A DNA stretch of 64,000 nucleotides, from the NCBI RefSeq assembly GCF_040954645.1, contig NC_092807.1, positions 3,348,001-3,412,000 of the forward strand, written 5' to 3'. A program made the position numbers and the translations under genes. Within the stretch, counting starts at the first letter, position 1; the number at the start of each line of letters is the position of its first letter. The notes under the pieces are model-generated. The model did no database searches. It was given only the letters and a program-made list of their open reading frames with translations, and was not told where the DNA came from. Below, piece by piece: positions 45,877-56,090 of the stretch. This DNA is from Diabrotica undecimpunctata. Taxonomy: Eukaryota > Arthropoda > Insecta > Coleoptera > Chrysomelidae.

Positions 45877-46415
45877 GAAGTTATACTTCTATTATATGAC
45901 TTCAACGAAATTACTATATTTTAAACAGTTTATTTGTGTTTTATTTAAATATTAAACTAATTTTAATACTTACAAGTTTCCTAAAAATTTTCTTAAATAA
46001 TACCGAAAATAAAAAAAAGTAAGCAAGGCAATAACATGACATGTTATGTTCCTAAGCGGTCACCCATCCAAAGTATGATCCCGGTAGACGCAGCTTGACT
46101 CCCGTTTTCGAGCGACAACTGGTGTAGCCAGTGTGCTATGGCCGTAAAATTCATACTAAAGTGAATTATTTTGACAGATTATATCTACAAATAATATTAA
46201 GATTGCCTTTTAATCTTCTTATCATCATATTTTAATATCTATTATCCTATATCCGACGAAGACAAATTCAAAGACACAAAAATTATAAAATATATTTTTT
46301 TCACACTTTATTTGCACTGATACATACGTAAATTCAAAGATTTAGCAACTAGCACATTTTTATAAAAATTCACTCTCAACATTTTTCCCAATTGCACCTA
46401 AAGAAGTATAACTTC
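45877..46415. mobile_element. Putative element with GAAGTTATACTTC ends
   Basis: Bounded by GAAGTTATACTTCT (45877) and AGAAGTATAACTTC (ending 46415), like the longer element at 22610-23638. It carries the 5S-derived sequence at 46028-46146. No coding capacity. Borders are tentative because the terminal motif is itself nearly palindromic. Confidence 0.45.
46028..46146 (-). pseudogene. 5S rRNA-derived sequence (SINE3-like or 5S pseudogene)
   Basis: On the minus strand it begins ACGGCCATAGCACACTGG, continues with AAGCTGCGTC, then CATACTTTGGATGGGTGACC and GCTTAGGAAC. This follows the order of eukaryotic 5S rRNA, including the internal control region (AAGC.G...) and the strongly conserved GGATGGG.GACCGC block. 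Substitutions and small changes exclude a functional 5S gene. 5S-derived SINEs are known in animals; here it sits inside a nested transposon. Confidence 0.8.
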
Positions 46416-46752
46416 AAAAACATGAACTAACATTCAATTCTACACAAAAAAGGTACCTAGTCTTCTTTCACATAAAAAAAGTACACCGTTTTCGAAATAA
46501 ACGTATTTTGTTAATGATGCATATCTCTATTTAATTTTTTGCAAAACAAGTATGCTTTGAACTTAATGACAACGTCAAGACGTAACTACGAATTTATTTA
46601 TTATTAGTTGTCAAAGGTAACTACGAATTTATTTATTATTAGTTGTCAAAGTGCAGTGAGAGTCATTATTTGTCAAAGTGCTATTAAGTTTTTTATAAAC
46701 CACTTAAGATAAAGGAAAAATTCCACGTCATAGTGAATTTTCTAATGTAGAA

Positions 46753-47801
46753 ATGCGCGATATGATCTGTTTGTATGCCCAGCAAAATTTTTGTTCTCGT
46801 AAAGCAGCTGAACTCTATTTCGAACTTTATCCCAATAGAAGGCAACCAAACCATAAAACTATTAGATTATTGTTGGACAGATTACGCGAAACAGGGTCAT
46901 TTCATCCCAAAAACAGGAATGCTGGAAGACCGAGAGTAATTGATGCGGATATGGAGGATGAAATTGTTGTGCGTGTTGCAGAAGATCCAGAAACCAGTAC
47001 AAGGCTTGTTTCTGCGGCCACTGGTATAAGCAAATCTACGGTGTCAAGAATAATACGGACAGAAAATTTGTATTCGTATCGTTTTACTCCAGTACAGAAT
47101 CTTTTACCACAGGATTTTCCAGCAAGGCTCCGATTTAGTCAGTTTATGATAGGGCGGCATTTAGACGATCCAATGTTTTATAATAAAATTTTATTTACCG
47201 ATGAAGCCACATTTACTAGAAGGGGTGTATTTAACTGGCGCAATAGCCATACCTACGCGACAGAAAATCCTCATGCATTTCAAGAACATCATTTTCAACA
47301 CGAGTTTTCCATAAATATCTGGTGTGGCATATTTGGGGATTGTATTGTAGGACCATTCGAATTACCAACTAGGCTTGACAGAGTAACGTATCTAAATTTT
47401 TTGAGAAAAGATTTACCAACTCTTTTAGAAGACATACCTCTAAATTTGAGACGGAACTCTTGGTACATGCATGATGGTGCACCACCACATTATAGCCTAG
47501 AAGTTAGAAATTATCTAGATGAAATTTATCCTCAAATGTGGATTGGTAGAGGTAGTGTATACCCATGGCCAGCACGCAGTCCCGAACTAAATCCCCTAGA
47601 CTTTCATTTGTGGGGCTACCTAAAGTTACTTATTTATAAAAAAAAAATAACCGTCAAGAGTTATGGCAAAAAAAAATTGTAGAGAGAGTTAACGTAATTA
47701 GGGCCCAAAGAAACTCATTATTTAAAATAAGACAAAACTTACACAAAAGATTTATATTATGTAGTTTATCTAATGGTGCACATTTTGAACACTTATTGTA
47801 A
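46753..47801 (+). CDS. DD41D mariner-type transposase (C-terminal frameshift)
   Basis: The open frame to 47682 (309 codons) has an N-terminal helix-turn-helix region (CSRKAAELYFELYPNRRQPN; KSTVSRIIRTENL), then D150 in ILFTDEATF, D241 in WYMHDGAPPHY and D283 in SPELNPLDFHLWG. The D241-D283 interval holds 41 residues, the DD41D spacing described for rosa-like insect elements. Near 47640-47680 a frameshift in A runs ends the frame early; the natural C-terminus continues in another frame as VERVNVIRAQRNSLFKIR and NGAHFEHLL, stopping at 47801. ATG 46753 is the first in frame, though similar frame extends upstream (IPRHSEFSNVE). All three catalytic residues are present. The enclosing element has matching TIRs, so loss of function looks recent. 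Confidence 0.85.
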
Positions 47802-48485
47802 TTTTTTTTCGTTTCATTTTGAATTATTCACTTGGTTAATTGTTTTATATTCACTTCATTGTTTAATTTAATTTCTGATTTTTTTAAAATTTGTTACTGA
47901 GTCAAAGGTTTAATGAAAATAATTGTTTCAATCACATGCATTTTGTTTGCAAAAATTATTTACTACTAATACATTTAATATTCACTTTTATTTAAGACAT
48001 TTTGAATAATGTTTGAATTTACATAAGTTTTTGTAAAATTTTTTTATTTTATGCACGTCTCTAAAAAATACGTTTATTTCGAAAACGGTGTACTTTTTTG
48101 ATTTGAAACAAGAATACCTTTTTTGTGTAGAATTGAATGTTTTTTCATGTTTTTTTCCTAGAATGTTTATACAGGGCGGGAAAAAAAATTATGGCCCCAT
48201 TAATGAACCAATGTTATAGTAGGTGGCGCCACCTAGTGTCATCGGTAGAACTAATATAATTTTCATATTAAGCATACTAAATAATAGCAAGATACCAAAT
48301 TTTATTTAAATCGGTTGAATAGTTTTCAATATGTCGCTAAAAATATTATAAAAAAATATTAATGAATCACCCTGTAGAACGAAAACTAGCAACATTTTGC
48401 CTAAGCAATTTGAGCTCAAACGCTTTATTTTGATGTCAGCTATCACCCATTAGGTAATGTCCAATTAATTATGGGACACCCTGTA

Positions 48486-50780
48486 TAAAAGCAATACACC
48501 GAAGTGAAGATATTCTGTCTTTATTTTCATTTGGAGATTATTTTACTATCGAATAAAAATCCGCGGTCCGCACAGTATGTGTTGATTTCAATTCTATTTT
48601 TACTTGAAAATAGTTTATACATTCGAAACAGATATCGCAGCTTTTTGGCGAATAAATTATTCGATGGTATGCGTTTAAGTATAAACAGTGATATAAAGGC
48701 ACTTGAATGTATGTACAGTGTTGGAAATTAAATTTTTGATTCTCGTAAATTGATTGCAATAAACGAATTTAAAATTTTGAAGAGATAGAGATGGAAAACT
48801 CGCATCGTATTTGGAAGTCGGTCCGCCAGTTTCTGATCGACATCTACGATTAGATTCTGCTCCATAGGTGGTTCATTTTGTAACGAATATTTTGCCTGCC
48901 ATATAGGGTATTACTATGGGGGGTTGAAAATTGGGGACAGAAATTATTGAGGCAGAGATAGGGCAAGGAAAATAAACGAAAATTATGCGAACGGCGCTCA
49001 GGGTTTATTTGGAGAACTGGGTCGTGGATAAGTGAATGACAAGGGGGTTGGATTGGGGTAACTGCAAAAAAATGAAACAAAAGGATACTTACACGAATCT
49101 CCTGGACAAATTGGCAAAAAAAACACAAGAAGGTCTTCTAGTTATTTGAAATAGGGACGCCGCTTTGAGGAACTTCCTGCTGGACGAAAGAAAAGGTTCT
49201 TCTTTCCTAAAAAACACAAGAGAGAGGTTAGGAGACTTTTCTAAAATAAATAAACAAAATGGTTTAGGGAAAAAAATTAAACATTTATTACTGTCTCACT
49301 CCAAACAGTTACAAATGTAGACAATAACAAAAATATTATATTAATAGTTACAAAGGTAAATACAAAAATAACAAAGAGAAACACTTACTATGTCTTATCC
49401 GTTTACAAACTCTTAGAAGTTGGGGGATACTACAATACTTACAAATGTTACTGGGCTATAATCTGTGGCAGAAATAAATTATTACAAATAAAGAAGTACC
49501 TTTTAAATGAGACTATTCATAGAGACTATTCAAACTAATGTCAAAAAATAAAACTAGCTGTCAGATGTCAATACTTGAATTTTAAATCTGAGAATAATTA
49601 TGACAACTATGGCCACGCCCTAACACATATAATTTGAATTATTACAAATTATTTTAAATTGTTATAAAAGCAAATTATTATTAAACATTTTCTTTAAAAG
49701 TTTAAAACAAAAAAAAGTTAGTTTGATTTCACTAAAATGCACTTGAGTTGTAAACTGGAGTTATACTATAATCTCTCTGCCACGCAAACAAACTGCATCT
49801 CCAAACTGCGAAAAAAGTATCCTGAAACGGCTGCTTAGGACATTGAGGTTGAAATGGGCTGCACTGGATACAAACTTCAGACTGGGCTTCTTAAAACACA
49901 GGAAACTGGAACATGTGGATATCTTTCAAATTTGTTGTAATCACCGTCTTACAAATATCTCATATGAGAGACGGCTTACAAACAAAACAAAAAATGATTA
50001 CTCTGATCTGAAGTGACACATTACTTGGAGTATAAATCACTTTTTCTTCGACAAATTTGCCGGTTTCTTGACCGACTCAATTAAACACGGCTGCTTCAAT
50101 CGCCCATCTTTTCAAACCTTAAACTTGAATTCATTCGACCTCGTTCCCTTTAACCTCCTTTCACCCGTTCTCGCAACGAAACAAACCAAAATTCTTGTTA
50201 AACTGCTTCAAACTATATCGCAAAACGACCTTGAATCAAACAACTTTTAAAATTGTAGAACTAAACACGTACAAATAAATAAAACCATATTTAAAGTTGC
50301 AGTTACAAACTGGAATTTGGAGTTTTTTCCTTTACATCACAATATAAACAGAGAATTGGGGAATATTTATACTCGGGCCAGGAACGTACTAAAAAATTTT
50401 AATACCTTAAATATTCAATAGTTAAAGGAATTTTCTACATGCTACAATTTAAATGGTAACTAGGGTAGAGTTGCCAATATTGCACGACTTAACATATTTC
50501 GAATTTTCATTTGAATAATATACGTCCCATTTAACTGAACGATGTATTAGGATAAATAATAAACATTTACACACATAATAATTTTTGTAACTTGATATCA
50601 TTGATTTTACTATTAAAAAAGTATGTTTTCCTGGTAGGTTGCAAGTGGTACAATTTAGAAAACTTTGCCTTTATTGTACCATGGGTTTCTTTAATTGTAA
50701 CCGTACTAACCTGTATAGAGGGATCAGTGTATAGTAAAATAAATTTTAATATATACCATTAATCATGTTTTGCTTAAAAC
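48486..50780. other. No recognised gene
   Basis: About 48780-50330 is moderately less AT-rich and includes TGTAACGAATATTTTG near 48880. A solo LTR was considered but no matching TG...CA ends or duplication could be fixed. No coding motif in open frames up to 92 codons. Confidence 0.35.
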
Positions 50781-50789
50781 AATTAATTT

Positions 50790-51490
50790 TCCAATATCAG
50801 AAATTGGTTATATTGGAAATATCCAGGTTGGACTCCTGCACAAAGTTCGTGGCTCCATGAACGGCATTGGGTGCATTGGATCATGTCTTCAATTCTTTTT
50901 TCCTTGCAAATTGAACAGAACCACTGATCAACACACATCTCTATAACAACGTCAACAACGTCAGGTTGATTTGAACTTGACGCGGCATTTAGAAGATCAA
51001 ACTCGGTTCTTCTTTGACAGCTTCTTTGTTTCTTTAAGAGTAGTTTTACCTTTTAGTTTTATTTTTGGAGGACTTACAAGTTTCTTGGACGATTTTGGTT
51101 CAACCTTCCCCAATTTAATTTTTATTTCTTTTATCTCTTCCTGCGCTAACTGCAGCTGTTTAGCTAATTCTAATTTATTTTTATAGGGACTTTTCGTCAA
51201 AACCATTGCCTTTTGTGCTGTTCCCTTCTTGGATTTTGGATGAGGCTTCGGTATCGGGGAAATTATAGGACTAGGTAGTTCAGGCCAGATTATTTCGTAC
51301 TTTACATTAGCTCCTGTTGTGTACCTAAGTGGTTCCTTGTTTGTCCTGTTAGACTCTTCATTTTCGCCGTCTTCTTGAGTTTCACTGCCTTCATGGTCAT
51401 TTAAATTTTCAGCCGCACAAAATGTGTGAAGATGCAGGTGTGTTTGTCCTTACATCTTGTCCTGATGCCTTTGTTTCGCGCACCAGTCAT
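50790..51490 (-). pseudogene. Pogo/jerky-like transposase C-terminal region with PHD-like tail
   Basis: Minus strand, in order: IIWPELPSPIISPIPKPHPK, MVLTKSPYKNKLELAKQLQL with a coiled-coil like Q/E/K-rich helix, LKGKTTLKETKKL, then after a frame break WFCSICKEKRIEDMIQCTQC and SWSHELC. Spacing C-x2-C...C-x2-C...H-x2-C resembles the small zinc-binding tail found after the DDE domain in some insect pogo-like transposases. The DDE part lies at 52690-53085, separated by BEL/Pao sequence. Confidence 0.6.
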
Positions 51491-51549
51491 AGGTCTCTGA
51501 TTTTTTCCTCGGGGAACAAGTTTTGTCCTTAAGGAAATAGGTAAAACCC

Positions 51550-52685
51550 GTAAGCACCTTATGTCTTTATGCTTACATCGCAGAAACTATGGATTTCAAT
51601 TCGAGAAATATTGAGCGGATTGAGCAGATGTCTAGAGATTGTAAGTCTTGCGAGATCAGGAATGTGAGCTAGAAAATTTAACCATTCTGATACAATTTCT
51701 CCTATGAGTTTTTCATCCCAATTTAAGTTGCATATCCAAATTTTTTGCATTAACAACTTTGCAGATACAATAATCGGATTTATTAGACCAAGAAGATCAA
51801 AAATAGAGGCGATAATTGATAGAACTTCTCTTTTTGTGTATTTTGGTTCACTAGAAATGTCAGGAAGAGAGATAGAGAACATGTCAGACTGTGAATTCCA
51901 ACATACCCCAAAAACTTTATTTGACGAATTAATGGGTTTTACTACGTAATTAGATTTTTGGAATTCAGAGGAAATATAGTCGGGAAACTCAGAAGAATTA
52001 AAACTCTATTTATGGAGTAGTATTCCAGCGGAATTTAAACTCATAGAAAGTTAGTTGTAAATCTTGTACAAAGTGTCGATATTTGCACCATGTAACATAT
52101 CATCTACATAACAAGAATTTTCTAGAGCATCAGCAGCTAATGGGTATTTTTCTTGATTGCGAACTGCTAACTCTTTAGGACACCTAGTACTTAAAAAACC
52201 AGCTGAATTTGTGCCGTAGGTCATGGTCTGAAGTTCTAAACAATTTAGTTTTTCTTGCGGGGAATTGCGCCACAGAATATTAAATAGAAATGTTTGTTTC
52301 GGGTTGATTTTTATTTGCCTAAACATCTTTGCGATGTCTGCGATGAGAGTATATTTGTAGAGTCTAAAGCGAATTAAAATTTCGAACAAATCAGGTTGTA
52401 CAATAAATAGTCTTTGAGCATAATATCGTTGAGATTGATTTTATTGATCCATCAAATACAATCCTGAGTCGAGTAGTTAAGCTATCATGCTTGAAAACAC
52501 AATGATGTGGGAAAAAAACTTATATTCTGACGATTCATTAATCTTAGAAAGAGGAACGTATTTATAATGAGCTAAAGAGACATATTATTATTCTGATATG
52601 CATTCAGTATACCGATGCCGTAATTCGTCTGATTTGTTGAGACATTTTTCAAGATTGAAAAAACGTCTTTTTGTCAAATGAAATG
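51550..52685 (-). pseudogene. BEL/Pao retrotransposon pol fragment
   Basis: Minus strand, from 52685 downward: LTKRRFFNLEKCLNK, HHCVFKHDSLTTRLRIVFDG, LIRFRLYKYTLIADIAKMFR (RT motif A, aspartate present), MTYGTNSAGFLSTRC (motif B region), SCYVDDMLHG (motif C) and TKREVLSIIASIFDLLGLIN, the segment after the RT that is characteristic of Pao-type pol. Several frameshifts and stops. No LTRs, gag, protease or integrase identified. It interrupts a pogo-like transposase relic. Confidence 0.85.
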
Positions 52686-52689
52686 ATTA

Positions 52690-53085
52690 ACCTAATTTGC
52701 TTGCTGTTCTCCCATAAGCTTCAGAAATCAAGCCAGCTACGTAAAGTTGTGTAAGACATAATCCGGGGTTAGAACGAAGCCACTTTTCAACGATTGAGTG
52801 TAGTAGCCTTTGAAAGGCTTAGAGAATGATCTATCCAAAGGCTGCACGCCATGAATCATATGCCCAGGAAATTGTAGCATTATTACACCGATCTCTCTAG
52901 TACATAAAATTGCTGCAAGATTCTTGGAGTGCGTTGTATGACCATCCAGAACCAAAAGAACATTTTTTTCTACTGTACAAAGAGATCACTAGTTATGTAG
53001 CCTGATTCTGATATCTCAACCATACTCCCTGGTGGAGCACCAACCCTCAAATCATTGTTCATTCACATACGCTTAAATATAAGCA
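52690..53085 (-). pseudogene. Pogo/jerky-like transposase DDE domain fragment
   Basis: Minus strand: DLRVGAPPGSMVEISESGYI, then a stop, LVLDGHTTHSKNL (second catalytic aspartate motif of DDE_1), IGVIMLQFPGHMIHGVQPLD (third aspartate region), SFSKPFKGYYTQ, and AGLISEAYGRTASKL. This order is diagnostic of the DDE_1 family. The N-terminal DNA-binding domain and first aspartate are missing. Confidence 0.8.
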
Positions 53086-53089
53086 TAGG

Positions 53090-54450
53090 TAGAACGTAAA
53101 TTCATTTCATCTATATTTCTGGGTAAATTTGTGCATATTTATGGGCATATTTTCAATTTTTTGTATGTTTTCCTAAGTCTACTTACCTATCACTATTTAA
53201 AATCATTATGGATGGGATAATATTCGAAGTGAACAAAGAAAAAAGCAAAATGGGGCACGGGGATGTTAAAATCGATAAACAATCGTAATTTAACAAAAGT
53301 ATGAAATGACTTAATTATAAGGATTGTTGATGGTGTAATCACCATGCTAAATGATGTGACAGGTATCAATTGACATTGCCAGTATGGTTTGCTAGGTAGA
53401 TTATTATCAAAGAAGAGTATAGTTCTGTCAATTGATCCATTTTTAATACAAATATTTCTGATTCCGAACAAGTAGATACTACGAAATCGGATCACCGAAA
53501 TGAACCATTTGGCCCACCTCTAACAGTGAGTTTTTAATATATTATGACGGCTACATAGTGTGTTTTAGAACGGAATCGATAATGTAAATGAATTAAAATA
53601 CTCTATTCGGACCCAGGATATGTAGAGAACCTATTCCACGAAATAGAAGCATCAAAAAGATTTGTATCGGTTGAATCCGCAATTCACTAAACCAACTCAT
53701 AGCGGATTCGTCCATCACTACATTATTTTAATAAAGCGACCGCAAATTTAGACACGTTTGAGTAAATAAATATGCAACGGGTGTATAGATTTACGTATAT
53801 ACATTTTTTATAACGTGTTATGTATATTGTATGCTCGCTATCTAAGTTTGAATAAAAGAGAACAACTCTGATTTTAACTATCCGCGGATTATCTTTAAAG
53901 CGCATTTTTCTATCTTTTTTTGTGTATTGTTTGTGTTTTTCATTGCGTTTTTAGTATTCAATATTTCCTTCGAAACGATATCGGGCCAGATTCACGTAAT
54001 ATTCGACCTACTTTCTTATGGGCGCCTATAAAAGTGTATCAAAATTGAAGAGGTGGATTCCAAAAGGTCTTAAGTCAAAAAAGTAAATTTTTCAGGAACG
54101 AAATGTTTGTATGTTTAAGAATATAATTAAATGTTACTTTGGAATAGAATCAGTCATGTAATTTGCGGTTCAAAGTTCAAGACAATAATTGAAAGTAAGA
54201 TTTGAACACAAAATCATGCCATTTAAGAAAAACATTTTTGGTTTTTTTTTCAAAACGACTTAAGTCAGTGACTTAAGTACTTGGAAAATTCATGTGGGAG
54301 AGAACTTCATATTTGTAAGTTTATTGATAATCAGAGCTTGTCTTTAAGATGTCAGCAAAGGTTTAATAACTATCTAAGTACATAATTAAAAATTTTTATT
54401 CATCAAAATCAATTATTCACATTTTTGTCAACATTTGAAAAGTAAAGTTG
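53090..54450. other. No recognised gene
   Basis: AT-rich. About 54000-54450 lies directly beyond the stop of the next pseudogene and may be its 3' non-coding part; the TTAAGTC phrase recurs there several times. Confidence 0.35.
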
Positions 54451-54459
54451 AACAATCTT

Positions 54460-56090
54460 TCAAATAAAAGGCTCTAGTTCATCATACACTACAGTATTAT
54501 TATCGTTGGAACCATTTTGCACATTGGCAAGTGCAGTATTATATAAGTCTTTTAAACTTTCAGATAATGAAATAAATTTGAAAAGGTTTTCCACATCTTT
54601 TTTCTTCTTTTCACTTACATGATTCACTAATGGCATAGACTTCACTGTACTGTACACTCCCAGCAAATTGCATCCTTTTTTTAAAGCTTTAAAAGTACTA
54701 GAATTACCACAGTAGGTATTTTTAGCTTCAATGTCTTCACTTTTATTTTAAAATAAAAAACTCTTTGTTCACGCATCAAAAAAGGGAGCTTCTTCAATAA
54801 AACTCGTTTTGCAGCATCCATGAAATCAAAAAGTTTTCAGTCTTTTCCTAAAACTTTAAATGTAGCTGAAGTTGCAAACACTTTGTAGTACTCCTCTGGT
54901 TCAACTATTATTTCTTTTCTTCTAAATATTTTTTCAAAACGTCCAAATACTCTATCAGGAGGCATATAGCTATGTCCCCTGATTGGAAAGCAATGCTGAA
55001 TACCACTAAACGCTCTGGAAGTCTGCACATAACTAAGTAGGAAACCCAAAACATTTTGATTTTTATTTTGTCCACTGCAAGCATCAGAAAACAGTTTAAG
55101 TGTAAATGATTTCGCTGGAACATTTTTAAACTTCCAAATTTTCCCATTTTAGTCTTCCAAAATTCCCAAAAAGTTATACAGAGCTGAAACTACTTCATTG
55201 GAGCCTTGCCCACTCTGGTTTTTGTTCCATATGTACACCAAATTTGGGTTATAAACCCAAATTTGTCGAGAATAAAATACCTCACCAACTCTTAGTTTTG
55301 GAAGAGGCTAGTTTTGGTCCCTGCTGCAGTCTATATTGCAAGGTAAAGTCAAAGGTAGCGAGGACCCGGTAGAAGGAGAATATCATGGCTGCGGAATTTA
55401 AGAACATGGTTTAAGAAAACCTCAACGGAGCTGTTTCGAGCCGCAGCTAGCAAGGTCATGATTGCCAATATGATTTCCAACATTCGAAACGGATAGGAAC
55501 CAGAAGAAGAAGAAGGTTTTGTTTCATATTAAAAGATACCTTAACTACATTAGCTTCTGTTTTTTTTAAGCAGTTCATAAAATTTCTTAGCCCGTAACTT
55601 GTGCAATCTGTACTTAGTAATAAGGGAAGCTTTTTCTTGAAGGTCTTTGCATAAATTTCTCATTGGGCATAAATTAAAAACTCAGCGCTAAGGTAACCGC
55701 GAATGCTCTTACCCCGACCATAATGACTTTCACAGCACTTTAATGATTTTATGAAATAAATCATTGATTGAGCTGTACTTGAATCTTTGGGTTTATCCTA
55801 GCTCCACCTCGCTTTTCACGAGGACATTCTCCTGACTCTTTTAAAACTTTAGCTAATCGATTCAATCTTTTTGATGAAAATTGTATGATGGACAGGAATG
55901 TGGAATTAAACACACTTAATAAAACACAATTTGTCCGTCGTTTTGTAACTGTTCGAGATCGTGGATTTGTTTTATTTCTAGGCCTATGTTGCTTACTTAT
56001 TGAGAAGGTATTTGAATACGAAGTTGTACTGATCAGTAGCAGTCTTACGTGAGTAGATTTTATCATAAACTGAGATGCAAAATCGACGGT
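54460..56090 (-). pseudogene. Little-known transposase-like family, central and C-terminal parts
   Basis: Minus strand in coding order: FSSKRLNRLAKVLKESGECP and EKRGGARINPK (about 55840-55790), SLKCCESHYGRGKSIRGYLS, TDCTSYGLRNFMNCLKKTEA (interrupted near 55320-55520 by a LINE tail), WVYNPNLVYIWNKNQSGQG, LFSDACSGQNKNQNVLGFLL, FPIRGHSYMPPDRVFGRFEK, IIVEPEEYYKVFATSATFKV, and the C-terminus VKSMPLVNHVSEKKKKDVEN ending DELEPFI at 54460. The invariant-looking SDACSGQN and GHSYMPPDR motifs suggest a DDE-type core. I recognise the pattern from uncharacterised insect proteins; a Sola-like identity is possible but unproven. At least three frame breaks. Confidence 0.65.
55320..55525 (+). pseudogene. LINE 3' end inserted in transposase-like gene
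   Basis: Plus strand: LLQSILQGKVKGSRGPGRRR, WLRNLRTWFKKTSTELFRAA and MIANMISNIRNG, ending in CCAGAAGAAGAAGAAGG. This is the C-terminus and tail of an RTE-like LINE. GTTTTG near both borders may be a remnant target duplication. Confidence 0.75.

Larger units (their letters stand above)
45108..48483 (+). mobile_element. DD41D mariner-type element with long TIRs and nested insertions
   Basis: Ends CAGGGTGTCCCATAATTAATTGGACA and the exact inverse at the right are flanked by TA (45106-45107, 48484-48485). Inverted repeats extend about 350 bp, including GTGGCGCCAC, and then into about 45651-45730 against 48070-48150. The left side is enlarged by a 185-bp hairpin insertion, an inserted GAAGTTATACTTC element with a 5S-derived sequence, and a duplicated subterminal block. 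The transposase is at 46753-47801. Confidence 0.88.

Noticed and set aside
45408..45899. 163-codon open frame and its antisense partner
   Set aside because: It spans the perfect hairpin and TIR sequence; the same peptide is read on both strands because of the palindrome.
46028..46146. Functional 5S rRNA gene
   Set aside because: Too many substitutions relative to the conserved 5S blocks; best read as a derived repeat or pseudogene.
48880..50335. Solo LTR starting TGTAACG
   Set aside because: No matching TG...CA termini with a target-site duplication could be established.
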